Assembly: GCF_001668615.1 (NCBI RefSeq)
Contig: NZ_LZMC01000102.1
Coordinates: 35,815-99,814, forward strand
DNA length: 64,000 nucleotides
DNA from: Mycobacterium sp. 1274761.0
GTDB taxonomy: Bacteria; Actinomycetota; Actinomycetes; Mycobacteriales; Mycobacteriaceae
Direction: 5' to 3'
The notes under the pieces: generated by a model
Seen by the model: only the letters and a program-made list of their open reading frames with translations
Databases searched by the model: none
Told to the model about the DNA's origin: nothing
Made by a program: the position numbers and the translations under genes
In this document: positions 16,377-24,905 of the stretch, piece after piece
How positions within the stretch are numbered: the stretch's first letter is position 1
Layout of the letters: the number at the start of each line of letters is the position of its first letter

Positions 16377-16808
16377 ATGGCCGTAACCGCTATCCAAATA
16401 GGGCTGCACCCCGACGCCGTCGATTACGAATCGGCCGAGTTTTCGCAGTTCAGCGGCTTGACCAAAGCCGGCTTGACCCAAGCGAACAGCGCCAACGTCG
16501 CCGGCTTGCGGGCGGCCGGCTACGAGGTCGACAACTGCCTGATCGACACCGGCGAGGCGGGTGCGACGAAGGCGCGCGACTGGCTGTCGGCCAAGCGCTA
16601 CGACGCAGTGCTGATCGGCGCCGGAATCCGCCTGGTCGCAAGCAACACGCTGCTGTTCGAGGCGATCGTGAACGCCGCACACACCGCCTATCCGGACTGC
16701 CGCTTCGTCTTCAACTACTCGGCCACCTCGACGCCCGGCGACATACGCCGGTGGTTTCCGGACCCGACCGACGTAACGCCGGAGCATAGCCATGGTCGCC
16801 TCATATAG
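16377..16808 (+). CDS. Conserved-looking hypothetical protein, Rossmann-like
   Basis: 143 residues with alternating strands and helices (GLRAAGYEVDNCLID, RYDAVLIGAGIRL, CRFVFNYSAT). I do not recognise a characterised family. It has no signal peptide or membrane segment. An AAGGAGG site five bases before the ATG fixes the start. Its end overlaps the start of the FAD hydroxylase by 17 bases, so the two are coupled. It is controlled by the divergent TetR and its two operators. It may be an accessory protein of the hydroxylase; this is only inference from position. Confidence 0.75.
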   Translation: MAVTAIQIGLHPDAVDYESAEFSQFSGLTKAGLTQANSANVAGLRAAGYEVDNCLIDTGEAGATKARDWLSAKRYDAVLIGAGIRLVASNTLLFEAIVNAAHTAYPDCRFVFNYSATSTPGDIRRWFPDPTDVTPEHSHGRLI

Positions 16809-18291
16809 CGCAGACGTCGTGGTCGTCGGGGCCGGTCCCGCCGGGTTGGCCGCAGCAGGCGATTTGGCGCGGACCGGCCGGTCGGTTGTCGTGCTCGAAC
16901 GTCGGGCCGAAATCAACCCCGCCAGCCGCGCGTTCGCCCTGATGGCCAGGACGCTGGAACTGCTGGACGCTCGCGGGTTGGCCGATGATGTCCTGGCCCA
17001 GGCTCATCCGTCCGCCGGTGTCTCCATCTTCGCGGGTGCGCGGATCGATCTCTCACATCTGCGTTCGGCATATCGATTCGTCGCGATCGCCCCCCAGACG
17101 GTCGTCGATCGCACGCTGGCGCACTACGCCGCCATGCAGGGTGCCCAGGTTCATCGTGGCATGGAAGTAGTTGCCCTCGAACAGGATGCCGACGGCGTTA
17201 CGATCACCGCACGCCCGAAAGACGAGGACGATCCGCGGCACCGGCAGATATGGCGGGCGCACTACGTGATCGGGGCCGACGGGGCACACAGCACCGTGCG
17301 GAACCTCGTCGGCGCGGAGTTCCCCGGAAAGACGATCCTGTCCTCTGTGGTGCTGGCTGACGTTGAGCTCGCATACGGTCCCGCCACCGGCGAATTGACT
17401 CTGGGCAGTACACGAGACGCGTTCGGTTTTCTGGCACCGTACGACCGCGGTGACGAGAACGGCGCCTGGTACCGAGCGATGGTGTGGGACAGACGGCATC
17501 AGGTGCCGGACTCCGAGCCTGCCTCTCCCGGCGAGGTGATCGACGTGCTACACCGTGCGGTGAGTCGTGACCTCGCGGTCCGTCAGGTCGGCTGGCTGTC
17601 CAGGTTCCACTGCGACGAGCGTCAAGTCGGCTCTTACCGGCACGGTCGTGTGTTCCTCGCGGGCGACGCCGCGCATGTGCATTCGCCCATGGGCGGGCAG
17701 GGCATGAACACCGGGATACAGGACGCGGTCAATCTCGCGTGGAAGCTCGATGTGGTGCTCGCAGGCGCGCCCGACGACGTCCTCGACACATATCACGACG
17801 AACGTCATCCGATCGGAAGACGGGTATTGCGGCAGTCGGGGCTGATGGCACGTGGGGTCACATTACATCCTCGGCTCGCCCGCGGCATACGAAACCTCCT
17901 GGCGCCGAGGCTACTTCGCACGCCGCCGGTACGCGACATAGTTGCCGGCAGTTTTGCGGGCACCACACTGCGCTACGCACGTCGACATTCGCAGCATCCG
18001 CTCGTCGGCACCGCGGCGACGGAGATCCCGCTGGTGCAGGGCCGGTTAACGCATCTACAGCGCTCCGCTGGGTTCGTGCTCATTCGCGAACGCGGACAGA
18101 CACCGGTCGAACTCTGCGGTCTTGTCGAAGCCGAACGCCTCGACGCCGGGCCCGCGCTCCTCGTCCGACCCGACGGCTATGTCGCGTGGGCGGGCAACTC
18201 CTGCCACCGCACAGCCGTGGCGTCGGCGCTCAGTCGGTGGACTGGAGTCAGTTCGCGGGAAGAAACATCACCGCTACGACGGCTGCGATAA
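16792..18291 (+). CDS. FAD-dependent aromatic hydroxylase-like monooxygenase (PheA/TfdB type)
   Basis: 499 residues of the p-hydroxybenzoate hydroxylase superfamily. It has the FAD motif VVGAGPAGLAAAG, the DG motif in YVIGADGAHSTVR, and GD in FLAGDAAHVHSPMGGQGMN. The C-terminal thioredoxin-like domain appears short. These enzymes hydroxylate phenols or polyketides with NAD(P)H and O2 and also act on antibiotics such as rifampicin or tetracyclines. An exporter on the facing strand and a TetR regulator fit a detoxification or phenol-degradation role. Its 3' end overlaps the MFS gene by 44 bases. Confidence 0.88.
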   Translation: MVASYSADVVVVGAGPAGLAAAGDLARTGRSVVVLERRAEINPASRAFALMARTLELLDARGLADDVLAQAHPSAGVSIFAGARIDLSHLRSAYRFVAIAPQTVVDRTLAHYAAMQGAQVHRGMEVVALEQDADGVTITARPKDEDDPRHRQIWRAHYVIGADGAHSTVRNLVGAEFPGKTILSSVVLADVELAYGPATGELTLGSTRDAFGFLAPYDRGDENGAWYRAMVWDRRHQVPDSEPASPGEVIDVLHRAVSRDLAVRQVGWLSRFHCDERQVGSYRHGRVFLAGDAAHVHSPMGGQGMNTGIQDAVNLAWKLDVVLAGAPDDVLDTYHDERHPIGRRVLRQSGLMARGVTLHPRLARGIRNLLAPRLLRTPPVRDIVAGSFAGTTLRYARRHSQHPLVGTAATEIPLVQGRLTHLQRSAGFVLIRERGQTPVELCGLVEAERLDAGPALLVRPDGYVAWAGNSCHRTAVASALSRWTGVSSREETSPLRRLR

Positions 18292-19468
18292 GGGCTAGAC
18301 CCACGATGGTGCCTGCCACAGCGGGCCAGCCGTAGCCTTCATAGGCCACTCCGCCGAACCACCCGCACAGGCTGGAGCCGCCGTAGTAAAACAGGTTGTA
18401 CAGCGAGGAAGCCTGCGCCTTGCCCACCGGCGCGGACCGGGCCGTCCAGCCGGACGCTACCGAATGGGCGCCGAAGAAGCCTGCGGTGGCGATCAACAGT
18501 CCTCCGAGTACCACGAATACGTTGGTGATCAACGTGATCGCGACGCCCGCGGCCATGATCGCTGTCGACGCCAGCAGCACGGGTTTGCGGCCGAACCGCG
18601 TGGCTTCCGCGCCGGCGCGCGACGACGCCCACGTCCCGGCTAGGTAGGCCACGAACATGAGGCTCACGACGAACGGTGACAGACCGAACGGTGGGCCGGT
18701 CAGCCGGAAGCCCAGGAAGTTATACAGCGCGACGAAGCCACCCATCAGCAAGAAGCCTTGCGTAAAAAGCACGAGCTGGCGCGGTGAGCGCAGGTTGACG
18801 AGCAACCGAATCGCCAGGCTCTCTTCAGGTTTGGCGCCGGAGCGATTCGACGGGACGAAGCCGTGGGGTTGCGGCGCGAGCTTGACGAAGCTCAGCGCGG
18901 CGAGCCCGCACAGCGCCGCGACGGTGAACATGTCGGCTCGCCATCCGGCGACCTCTGCCACCGGGCTGGCCACCAGGCGACCAATGAGACCTCCAATGGT
19001 CGTACCGGCGACGAACGTGCCCGCGGCCCGTGCCGCGTGCGCGGGGTCGATCTCCTCGGTGAGATAGGCGATCGCGATGGCCGGCACGCCGCCGATCACG
19101 AGACCCTCCAGAAAGCGGCCGGCGAGCAGCAACTCGAACGACGGCGCGAACGGGACGAGCAGCCCGATGGCCGTCGCCACCGTGACCGAAAGCGATATCG
19201 CCCTGACACGGCCAATGCGGTCAGCGAGGGTGGACCATGGGATCACCCCGAGTGCCAAGCCCACGGTGGACGCCGAGATCGTCAGGGCCGCGGCCGCAGC
19301 ACCGACGTGAAGGTCTGCACCAATCAGCGGCAGCACCGCCTGTGGCGAATAGAGCTGCGCGAACGTCGCGACCCCCGCGCAGAAGAGCGCGGCAAGCAGG
19401 CGGCCGTATGCGGCCGAACCGCGGGTATGGCCGGCCCACGCGGGCGGGGCAGACTGCTCGATGGTCAC
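18248..19468 (-). CDS. MFS transporter, drug-efflux-like (DHA1 type)
   Basis: 406 residues with about twelve hydrophobic segments. It has the MFS loop motif between segments 2 and 3 (STLADRIGRVRA), and the second half opens with LLVNLRSPRQLVLF. It is probably a proton-driven exporter of small molecules. It lies 56 bases downstream of a LysR gene on the same strand, which may control it. It converges on the FAD hydroxylase. The substrate is unknown. Confidence 0.88.
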   Translation of the reverse strand: MTIEQSAPPAWAGHTRGSAAYGRLLAALFCAGVATFAQLYSPQAVLPLIGADLHVGAAAAALTISASTVGLALGVIPWSTLADRIGRVRAISLSVTVATAIGLLVPFAPSFELLLAGRFLEGLVIGGVPAIAIAYLTEEIDPAHAARAAGTFVAGTTIGGLIGRLVASPVAEVAGWRADMFTVAALCGLAALSFVKLAPQPHGFVPSNRSGAKPEESLAIRLLVNLRSPRQLVLFTQGFLLMGGFVALYNFLGFRLTGPPFGLSPFVVSLMFVAYLAGTWASSRAGAEATRFGRKPVLLASTAIMAAGVAITLITNVFVVLGGLLIATAGFFGAHSVASGWTARSAPVGKAQASSLYNLFYYGGSSLCGWFGGVAYEGYGWPAVAGTIVGLALIAAVVAVMFLPAN

Positions 19469-19524
19469 CGCTACGACGCTAAGACCGCTCTTCTAATGTG
19501 TCCAATGCATGATGTTGGGGTGTT

Positions 19525-20406
19525 TTATGCGTGTCGTGCATCGCTGAGCAGGAAGGCCGCGAACCGATCGGCGGGCGGGGACAGGGTCCGGCTGCGGTCC
19601 CACACCAATCCCACTTCCCGCTTGGCACCGGCGTTAGACAATGGGACATGGACGGTCTTCGCTTGGCGGCCGTCACGCGGAACGGGGATGACGGCCACCC
19701 CGAAGCCGGCCGCGACCAGACCTTCGACGGTAGGGATCTCGGTGGCCTCGAACACGATGTCCGGACGGACCCCGTCGTCGGCCAGCAGTTGATCGGTGAG
19801 CTGACGCAGACCGGCTTGTTCGGCTAGTGCGATGAACGGCTCCCCCGCCGCCGCTGATAGACGCACCCTGGCCCGGTCTGCGAGGCGGTGACCGCGCGGT
19901 ACGGCTAAGCACAATTGGTCGACATAGAGCCTGCGCCAGCCGATCCCCGCCATCGCGGGACGTGGCGCGGTGATCGCGACATCGGCCTGTCCGTCGAGTA
20001 GTCGACGTGTGATCTCACCAGCAGGACCCTGAAACAAGGAGAACCCGATGGCGGGTGCCGTTTCACGGAAACGTCGAAGCAATTCGGGCACATACCAATT
20101 CGCCAACGAGTGCAGAAAGGCGAACCGCACCTGCCCGTTGTCGGGGTCACGCAGAGCGGCGATGCGGTCGGTGGCGGTTTGCATTTCCGCGAGACTGCGC
20201 TTGGCGTGCTCCAGCATGATCTGGCCGTAGGCGTTGAGTCGGAGCCTGCGGTGGACTCGATCGAACAGCGGCGTACCGGCTTCGCGTTCGAAACGGGCGA
20301 GCGCCCGAGACAACGTCGGCTGGCTGACCGCCAGCTCGGTCGCGGCATCGGTGACGTGTTCGGTCTCAGCGAGCACGACGAACCAGCGCAGTTCCTCGAG
20401 GTTCAC
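19525..20406 (-). CDS. LysR family transcriptional regulator
   Basis: About 293 residues. The HTH domain is NLEELRWFVVLAETEHVT, then VSQPTLSRALARFERE. The effector domain starts near GQVRFAFLHSLANW and contains VPRGHRLADRARVRL and FGVAVIPVP, similar to CynR/HTH-type regulators linked to exporters. The GTG start gives the usual N-terminus; an ATG eight codons upstream is possible. It diverges from the small gene in front of tesB and precedes the MFS gene, so either could be its target. Confidence 0.88.
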   Translation of the reverse strand: MNLEELRWFVVLAETEHVTDAATELAVSQPTLSRALARFEREAGTPLFDRVHRRLRLNAYGQIMLEHAKRSLAEMQTATDRIAALRDPDNGQVRFAFLHSLANWYVPELLRRFRETAPAIGFSLFQGPAGEITRRLLDGQADVAITAPRPAMAGIGWRRLYVDQLCLAVPRGHRLADRARVRLSAAAGEPFIALAEQAGLRQLTDQLLADDGVRPDIVFEATEIPTVEGLVAAGFGVAVIPVPRDGRQAKTVHVPLSNAGAKREVGLVWDRSRTLSPPADRFAAFLLSDARHA

Positions 20407-20502
20407 GGTTCGACCATAACCAAACCGCATGAACTCTCCAGCGGTCCTTGCAATCCAAGCATGACGGCTGCTGACGGTGATCGCGTCGCTACACTTCACT
20501 GC

Positions 20503-20661
20503 ATGCTCGCGCGCCGGTTCCCCGATCTGGCCATGTGGATCGAGGGCGCCTACTACCAGGGGATCGACCAGATCGACGACACCGAGGCGCTGATCCGCTA
20601 CTGGCAGGCCCTTACCAGCGAGCAGCGCAGCGAGAGTTTCCGACTTCGGCGCATCTGGTGA
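20503..20661 (+). CDS. Small protein coupled to tesB, probably leaderless
   Basis: 52 residues with several aromatic and acidic residues (MWIEGAYYQGIDQID). I do not recognise the family. The TGA overlaps a GTG six bases before the thioesterase ATG, giving a two-base gap to that ATG, so co-translation is likely. A TACACT -10 element ends seven bases before this ATG, which fits leaderless transcription, common in mycobacteria. An in-frame ATG at 20461 would give 66 residues but would not fit that promoter. Confidence 0.5.
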   Translation: MLARRFPDLAMWIEGAYYQGIDQIDDTEALIRYWQALTSEQRSESFRLRRIW

Positions 20662-20663
20662 GC

Positions 20664-21545
20664 ATGCCCGACGATCTCGACGGCGCAATTCTGCGCGCGC
20701 TCGACAGCCTGCTGCGGTTGCTGCAGCCGGAGCCCTTGGGCCAGGACCGTTTTCGCGTGCACAGCGAGGCCAACCGGTTCGGGCGGGTCTTCGGCGGGCA
20801 GATGATCGCCCAGGCCATGCAGGCCGCGGCGGGCACCGTCGTCGACAAACCGCCGCATTCACTGCACGCGTACTTCGTGAAATCGGGCGACCCCGAGCAT
20901 CCGCTCGACGTGTCGGTCGAGCGGGTCCGAGACGGCCGGTCGATGGCCGCACGCCGCGTCACCGTCACCCAGGCGACAGACACCTTGCTGATCGCAATGG
21001 TGTCGTTCCACGACAACCCGCTCGAGCCCGGCCTGGCCGGAGTCGCACCAGCCGGACCGCATCCCGAGCGGCTACCACGCCTGCAGGACTGGGTGGCCAG
21101 CGCGCCGCCCGACCTGATCGACCGGGCACGCACCTGGATCAGCAGGCCTCCCCCACTCGACATGCGCATCGCCGAGCCGACGTACTTCTTCGGCGGATCC
21201 AGCGCCGACGGACCGCGCTCACATTGGATGCGGTTGCCGCGCAGCATCGGTGACGATCCCGTGCTGCACAGCGTGCTCCTGGCATACGCCAGCGACTACC
21301 TCCTGCTCGACATCGCCATGCGTTCGCACCCCGACGACGTCACCGTGGAGTCGTCGATGGCGTTCAGCCTCGACCACACCATCTGGTTGCACCGACCGGT
21401 GCGGTTCGAGCAATGGCACAGCCACACAGCCGAATTGGTGTCGATCTCGGGCCACCGCGGGCTGGTGCGCGGTGCGATCCACGACATCGACGGCCACCTC
21501 GTGGCCAACACGACCCAGGAGGTGCTCATCCGTGCCAAGTCATGA
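20664..21545 (+). CDS. tesB: Acyl-CoA thioesterase II
   Basis: 293 residues with two hotdog domains. N-terminal: NRFGRVFGGQMIAQAMQAA and LHAYFVKSGDPEHPL. C-terminal: LLAYASDYLLLD and LDHTIWLHRPVRFEQW with the catalytic-region histidine. It hydrolyses medium to long acyl-CoAs to free acid and CoA in the cytosol. It follows the 52-aa gene by two bases. Its last bases overlap a truncated VOC-like reading frame. Mycobacteria have several paralogues, so the equivalent of a named tesB1 or tesB2 is not fixed. Confidence 0.93.
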   Translation: MPDDLDGAILRALDSLLRLLQPEPLGQDRFRVHSEANRFGRVFGGQMIAQAMQAAAGTVVDKPPHSLHAYFVKSGDPEHPLDVSVERVRDGRSMAARRVTVTQATDTLLIAMVSFHDNPLEPGLAGVAPAGPHPERLPRLQDWVASAPPDLIDRARTWISRPPPLDMRIAEPTYFFGGSSADGPRSHWMRLPRSIGDDPVLHSVLLAYASDYLLLDIAMRSHPDDVTVESSMAFSLDHTIWLHRPVRFEQWHSHTAELVSISGHRGLVRGAIHDIDGHLVANTTQEVLIRAKS

Positions 21546-21684
21546 ACCAGCTGGGTATCCGCTGTTCCAGCAGCCGTGGCCGGAGGGCGAATATCGGATA
21601 TTCCAACTGGGCTTCGTCGTCGACGATCTGCTGGCCGCGGCCTGCCGCCATGCCACTGTGCCGATTTCTGCGTCAGGGTCGTGA
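21532..21684 (+). pseudogene. Truncated VOC/glyoxalase-like gene remnant
   Basis: Starting at a GTG inside the end of tesB, the frame reads SHEPAGYPLFQQPW and then YRIFQLGFVVDDLLAAA, which resembles the first strand of mycobacterial glyoxalase-like proteins. Homology-like sequence stops abruptly after about 36 residues and a stop follows. The remainder of the fold, about 120 residues, is absent, and the convergent FAD gene begins 40 bases later. It is best read as a deletion remnant. Confidence 0.45.
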
Positions 21685-21723
21685 TTGCCGGCAATGCACT
21701 GCCCTGGTGCAGAAGTCGACGAG

Positions 21724-23259
21724 TTAGGCATGCGCCATGTGCAGGGCTGCGCGATGGCTGAACAGCAGCGAGGCGCCGATCGGGTTGCCCCCGCCGGGAT
21801 ACGACGTACCCGACACCGCGGCCATCGTGTTGCCCGCGGCATAGAGCCCCGGGATCGGCTGATCGTCGGCGTCGAGCACCCGGGCATCGACATCGGTCCG
21901 CAGCCCGCCCTTGGTGCCGAGATCCGACAGGCCGAACGCCGCCGCGCGGTAGGGCGGGGTGTCGATAGGCACCAGCGGTGACCCTCCGCCGGTGAACGCG
22001 CGGTCGAACGACTCGCGCCCGCGGCCGAAGTCCTCGTCGTCGCCGCGCTGAGCGAAACCGTTGAAACGGCGCACGGTAACCTCCAGATTGGCTGCCGGAA
22101 CACCGATTTCGGTGGCGAGCCCGGCCAGCGTGTCGGCCTGCCGCCACAGCCCGGCCGACACATAAGAGTCCGTCGGCCAGAACGAGACGTTGGTCGCCAT
22201 GACCGGCGGTTGTTCGCCGCTGCGGCTGTCGTACACCATCCAGTACCGCCGCCCGACCGTGCCTTCCGCAATCGCGCGGATGATTTCGCGGCCCGCGCGG
22301 TCGTAGGCCGCGGACTCGTTGACGAACCGTTGCCCCTCACCATCGACGAAGATGCCTCCGGTGAAGCACAGCGCGAACGTGGCCCGGCCGTCGGGATGGA
22401 CTAGTCCCGGCGACCACCATGCCTGGTCCATCAGATCGGTGCTCGCGCCGACGGCAATCGCCGCCCGATGCGCCAGGCCGAGGTTGCGCGGCGCCCCCAT
22501 GGTGTCCAAAGCCGTTCCCGCAACGCCGTATTCGGCCCGCATCTGGTCGTTCTGTTCGAAGCCGCCCGCCGCCAGCAGGACACCACGGCGCGCCCTGATC
22601 GATCGCCGATGGCCCTCGCTGTCGACCACCGCGCCGACCACCCGGCCGCCGTCGGTGAGCAGCTCGACGACGCTGGTGTTCAAATGAGCGGTGACCGCCG
22701 GATTGTCGGCCATCGCCGAGAGGAACCTGCCGATCAGCGCGCGGCCGCCGGTGAGCAGCTCAGGTTGCGGAGCGCCAAGGCGTTCATGATCCAGCGGTCC
22801 GCGCACCAGCCCCTGGAAGCGCCCAAGCCTGTTGTCGGGCACCGCCTTCGACACGATGTGGCGCATACCGTCATTGCGTGCGCCCGGCGCCGAGCTGTAG
22901 TAGTCGGGCCACGGCAGGATCTTGAACGCGAAATGCTCGTCACGTTCCAGGTATTCGATCAGCGCCGCGCCGCCGCGCACATAAGTCTCCTGCAGCTGCG
23001 CCGGGGTGCGGTCGCCGACGACGGCGCGGTAGTAGCGCAGCGCGTCATCGATCGTGTCGTCGACACCGGCTCGCACCAGGACGGGATTGCAGGGGTACCA
23101 CATTCCGCCGCCGCCGGAGTAGGCGAACGTGCCGCCGAACTGGCCGGTGGCCTCGACGAGGGCGACCGTAAGGCCCTCCCGCGCTGCGGTATACGCACCT
23201 GCGATGCCGCCGCCGCTGCCCGCGACGATGACGTCCACCGTCTCGGAGGGCGCGCTCAC
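21724..23259 (-). CDS. FAD-binding dehydrogenase, 3-ketosteroid-delta1-dehydrogenase-like
   Basis: 511 residues of the fumarate reductase/KstD superfamily. FAD-binding AGSGGGIAGAYTA is at the N-terminus, LLAAGGFEQNDQM is in the middle and PGLYAAGNTMA at the C-terminus. YPGGGNPIG near the end corresponds to the KstD segment that carries a catalytic tyrosine. It could dehydrogenate a steroid ring or another cyclic ketone. The GTG start shares four bases with the stop of the upstream SDR gene, so the two work as an operon. The exact substrate is not visible. Confidence 0.82.
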   Translation of the reverse strand: MSAPSETVDVIVAGSGGGIAGAYTAAREGLTVALVEATGQFGGTFAYSGGGGMWYPCNPVLVRAGVDDTIDDALRYYRAVVGDRTPAQLQETYVRGGAALIEYLERDEHFAFKILPWPDYYSSAPGARNDGMRHIVSKAVPDNRLGRFQGLVRGPLDHERLGAPQPELLTGGRALIGRFLSAMADNPAVTAHLNTSVVELLTDGGRVVGAVVDSEGHRRSIRARRGVLLAAGGFEQNDQMRAEYGVAGTALDTMGAPRNLGLAHRAAIAVGASTDLMDQAWWSPGLVHPDGRATFALCFTGGIFVDGEGQRFVNESAAYDRAGREIIRAIAEGTVGRRYWMVYDSRSGEQPPVMATNVSFWPTDSYVSAGLWRQADTLAGLATEIGVPAANLEVTVRRFNGFAQRGDDEDFGRGRESFDRAFTGGGSPLVPIDTPPYRAAAFGLSDLGTKGGLRTDVDARVLDADDQPIPGLYAAGNTMAAVSGTSYPGGGNPIGASLLFSHRAALHMAHA

Positions 23260-24107
23260 AGGTGCTTCGACCTGTTGACGAAACGGCCCTCTCGAGGCGA
23301 AAATAGCCAGCCGCCACCGGCTTTCGTGCCGCCGTCGACGGGGATGTTGTGGCCGGTGACGAACGCTGACTGGTCGGACGCGAGAAACAGCGCGACGCGC
23401 GCCTGGTCTTCGGGCCAGCCCACCCGGCCGACGGGCGCCCACGACGCCCACAACTCGTCGACGTCGTCGTAGCCGGTCAGATAGTCGACCTGCGGCGTCT
23501 GCGCCAGATCGGTGCCGATGCCGTTGACCCGGATGCCGTGCCTTCCGAGGTCGACGGCCAGGCAAGTGGTGAAGTGCGCGGCGGCGGCCTTCATCGCGCC
23601 GTAGACAGGGTCTTTGGGGTATCCGCGCATCCCCTCCACCGAATGCACGGTCACGATACTGCCGCGCCGCGCGCTCATCATCGACGGCACGAACGCCCTC
23701 GTGACCGCGAAGACGTGACGCAGGTTGATGTCGTACATCTGCTGCCACGATTCGGGTGTCGACTGATGAAAGGCGACCAACGGCCGGTAATCACCGACAT
23801 TGTTGACAAGCACATCGATACGGCCGTGCTCGCCGAGCACCGCATGCGCCAAGCGCGCCACGTCTTTGTCGGCGGTGACGTCGACGACATGGCAGCGGAT
23901 CCGTCCGCCTGCGCCGGTCACCTCGTCGCGAATACGGCGGGCGCGGTCCTGATCGATTTCGGCGACTTCGACGAGCGCGCCGTGCTGGGCGAACAGCCGG
24001 GCGATGCCTGCGCCGATGCCGTCGCCTCCGCCGGTGATCACCGCCACGCGACCGTCGAGCAGGCGGTTCCAATCACCGATGGGTGGGACGCCCTGCTCAA
24101 CGGTCAT
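23256..24107 (-). CDS. Short-chain dehydrogenase/reductase (classical)
   Basis: 283 residues. The cofactor motif is VITGGGDGIGAGIA, then NNVGDY, and the active site is VHSVEG followed by the tyrosine in YGAMKAAA. The C-terminal FVTGHNIPVDGG is typical. Asp/Glu after the second strand (EVAEID) suggests NAD(H) preference. It is coupled by GTGA to the KstD-like gene and diverges from the TVP38 gene 42 bases away. Together the pair could carry out a dehydrogenation and an alcohol oxidation on the same ring compound; this is inference. Confidence 0.88.
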   Translation of the reverse strand: MTVEQGVPPIGDWNRLLDGRVAVITGGGDGIGAGIARLFAQHGALVEVAEIDQDRARRIRDEVTGAGGRIRCHVVDVTADKDVARLAHAVLGEHGRIDVLVNNVGDYRPLVAFHQSTPESWQQMYDINLRHVFAVTRAFVPSMMSARRGSIVTVHSVEGMRGYPKDPVYGAMKAAAAHFTTCLAVDLGRHGIRVNGIGTDLAQTPQVDYLTGYDDVDELWASWAPVGRVGWPEDQARVALFLASDQSAFVTGHNIPVDGGTKAGGGWLFSPREGRFVNRSKHL

Positions 24108-24149
24108 AGCGACGAACGCTACAAGGCGTACGGAAGAATCGGCATTGAC

Positions 24150-24878
24150 ATGACCGAAAGCCAGGCCGTGCCCGCCGAGTCGCGACGGCACCACGTCGTG
24201 CGGCTCGCCCTGTTCGCCGCGTTTTTGGTGGGGCTGTTCTATCTGGTCGCGGTCACGCGGGTGGTAGACGTTGAGGACGTTCGAAGTACGGTCGCCGCCA
24301 CGGGACCCGTCGCGCCGCTGACCTATGTGGCGGTCTCGTCGGTGTTCGGCGCCATCTTCGTGCCGGGACCGATCCTTGCGGCCGGCAGCGGCGTGTTGTT
24401 CGGGCCCGTGCTCGGGCTGTTCGTGACGCTGGGCGCGACGGTCGGAACAGCGGTCATCACCAGCCTGATCGGACGCCGTGCGGGCCGGCAGAGTGCACGG
24501 GGCCTGCTCGGAGCCGACCGCGCCGACCGCCTGGACCAGCTGATCGCACGCCGCGGACTGTGGGCGGTCGTCGGCCAGCGCTTCGTCCCCGGCATTTCCG
24601 ACGCGCTGGCGTCATACACCTTCGGCGCGTTCGGCGTCCCGGTGTGGCAGATGGCGGTCGGGGCCTTCATCGGGTCGGTGCCGCGGGCGTTCGTGTACAC
24701 CGCGCTTGGCGCGTCGATCGGGAATCTGTCGTCACCGCTGGCGTACGTCGCCGTGGCGGTCTGGTGCGTGACGGCGGTCGTCGGCGCCTTCGCTACTCAC
24801 CGGGGTTACCGCCATTGGCGTGGGCGTCGTCGGCATGCGAGTAGCGGACCAGGTACTGTCCCACCAAACGAAGGGTGA
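24150..24878 (+). CDS. TVP38/TMEM64 (DedA-related) membrane protein
   Basis: 242 residues with about six hydrophobic segments. The SNARE-associated (VTT) domain core is visible: FVPGPILAAGSGVLFGPVLG, then GTAVITSLIGRRAGR and QRFVPGISDA. Related proteins are thought to act in lipid scrambling or membrane maintenance. The start is the ATG before TESQAVPAE; open frame upstream is only the shadow of the divergent SDR. It is followed 27 bases later by an SDR gene. The role here is unknown. Confidence 0.85.
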   Translation: MTESQAVPAESRRHHVVRLALFAAFLVGLFYLVAVTRVVDVEDVRSTVAATGPVAPLTYVAVSSVFGAIFVPGPILAAGSGVLFGPVLGLFVTLGATVGTAVITSLIGRRAGRQSARGLLGADRADRLDQLIARRGLWAVVGQRFVPGISDALASYTFGAFGVPVWQMAVGAFIGSVPRAFVYTALGASIGNLSSPLAYVAVAVWCVTAVVGAFATHRGYRHWRGRRRHASSGPGTVPPNEG

Positions 24879-24905
24879 CCTAACCCCACGGAAGGGCAGT
24901 AACCA

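Noticed and set aside
16792..19468. A biosynthetic gene cluster around the FAD hydroxylase and MFS exporter
   Set aside because: No polyketide, peptide or terpene synthase is present; a small regulated hydroxylase plus a transporter is not enough.
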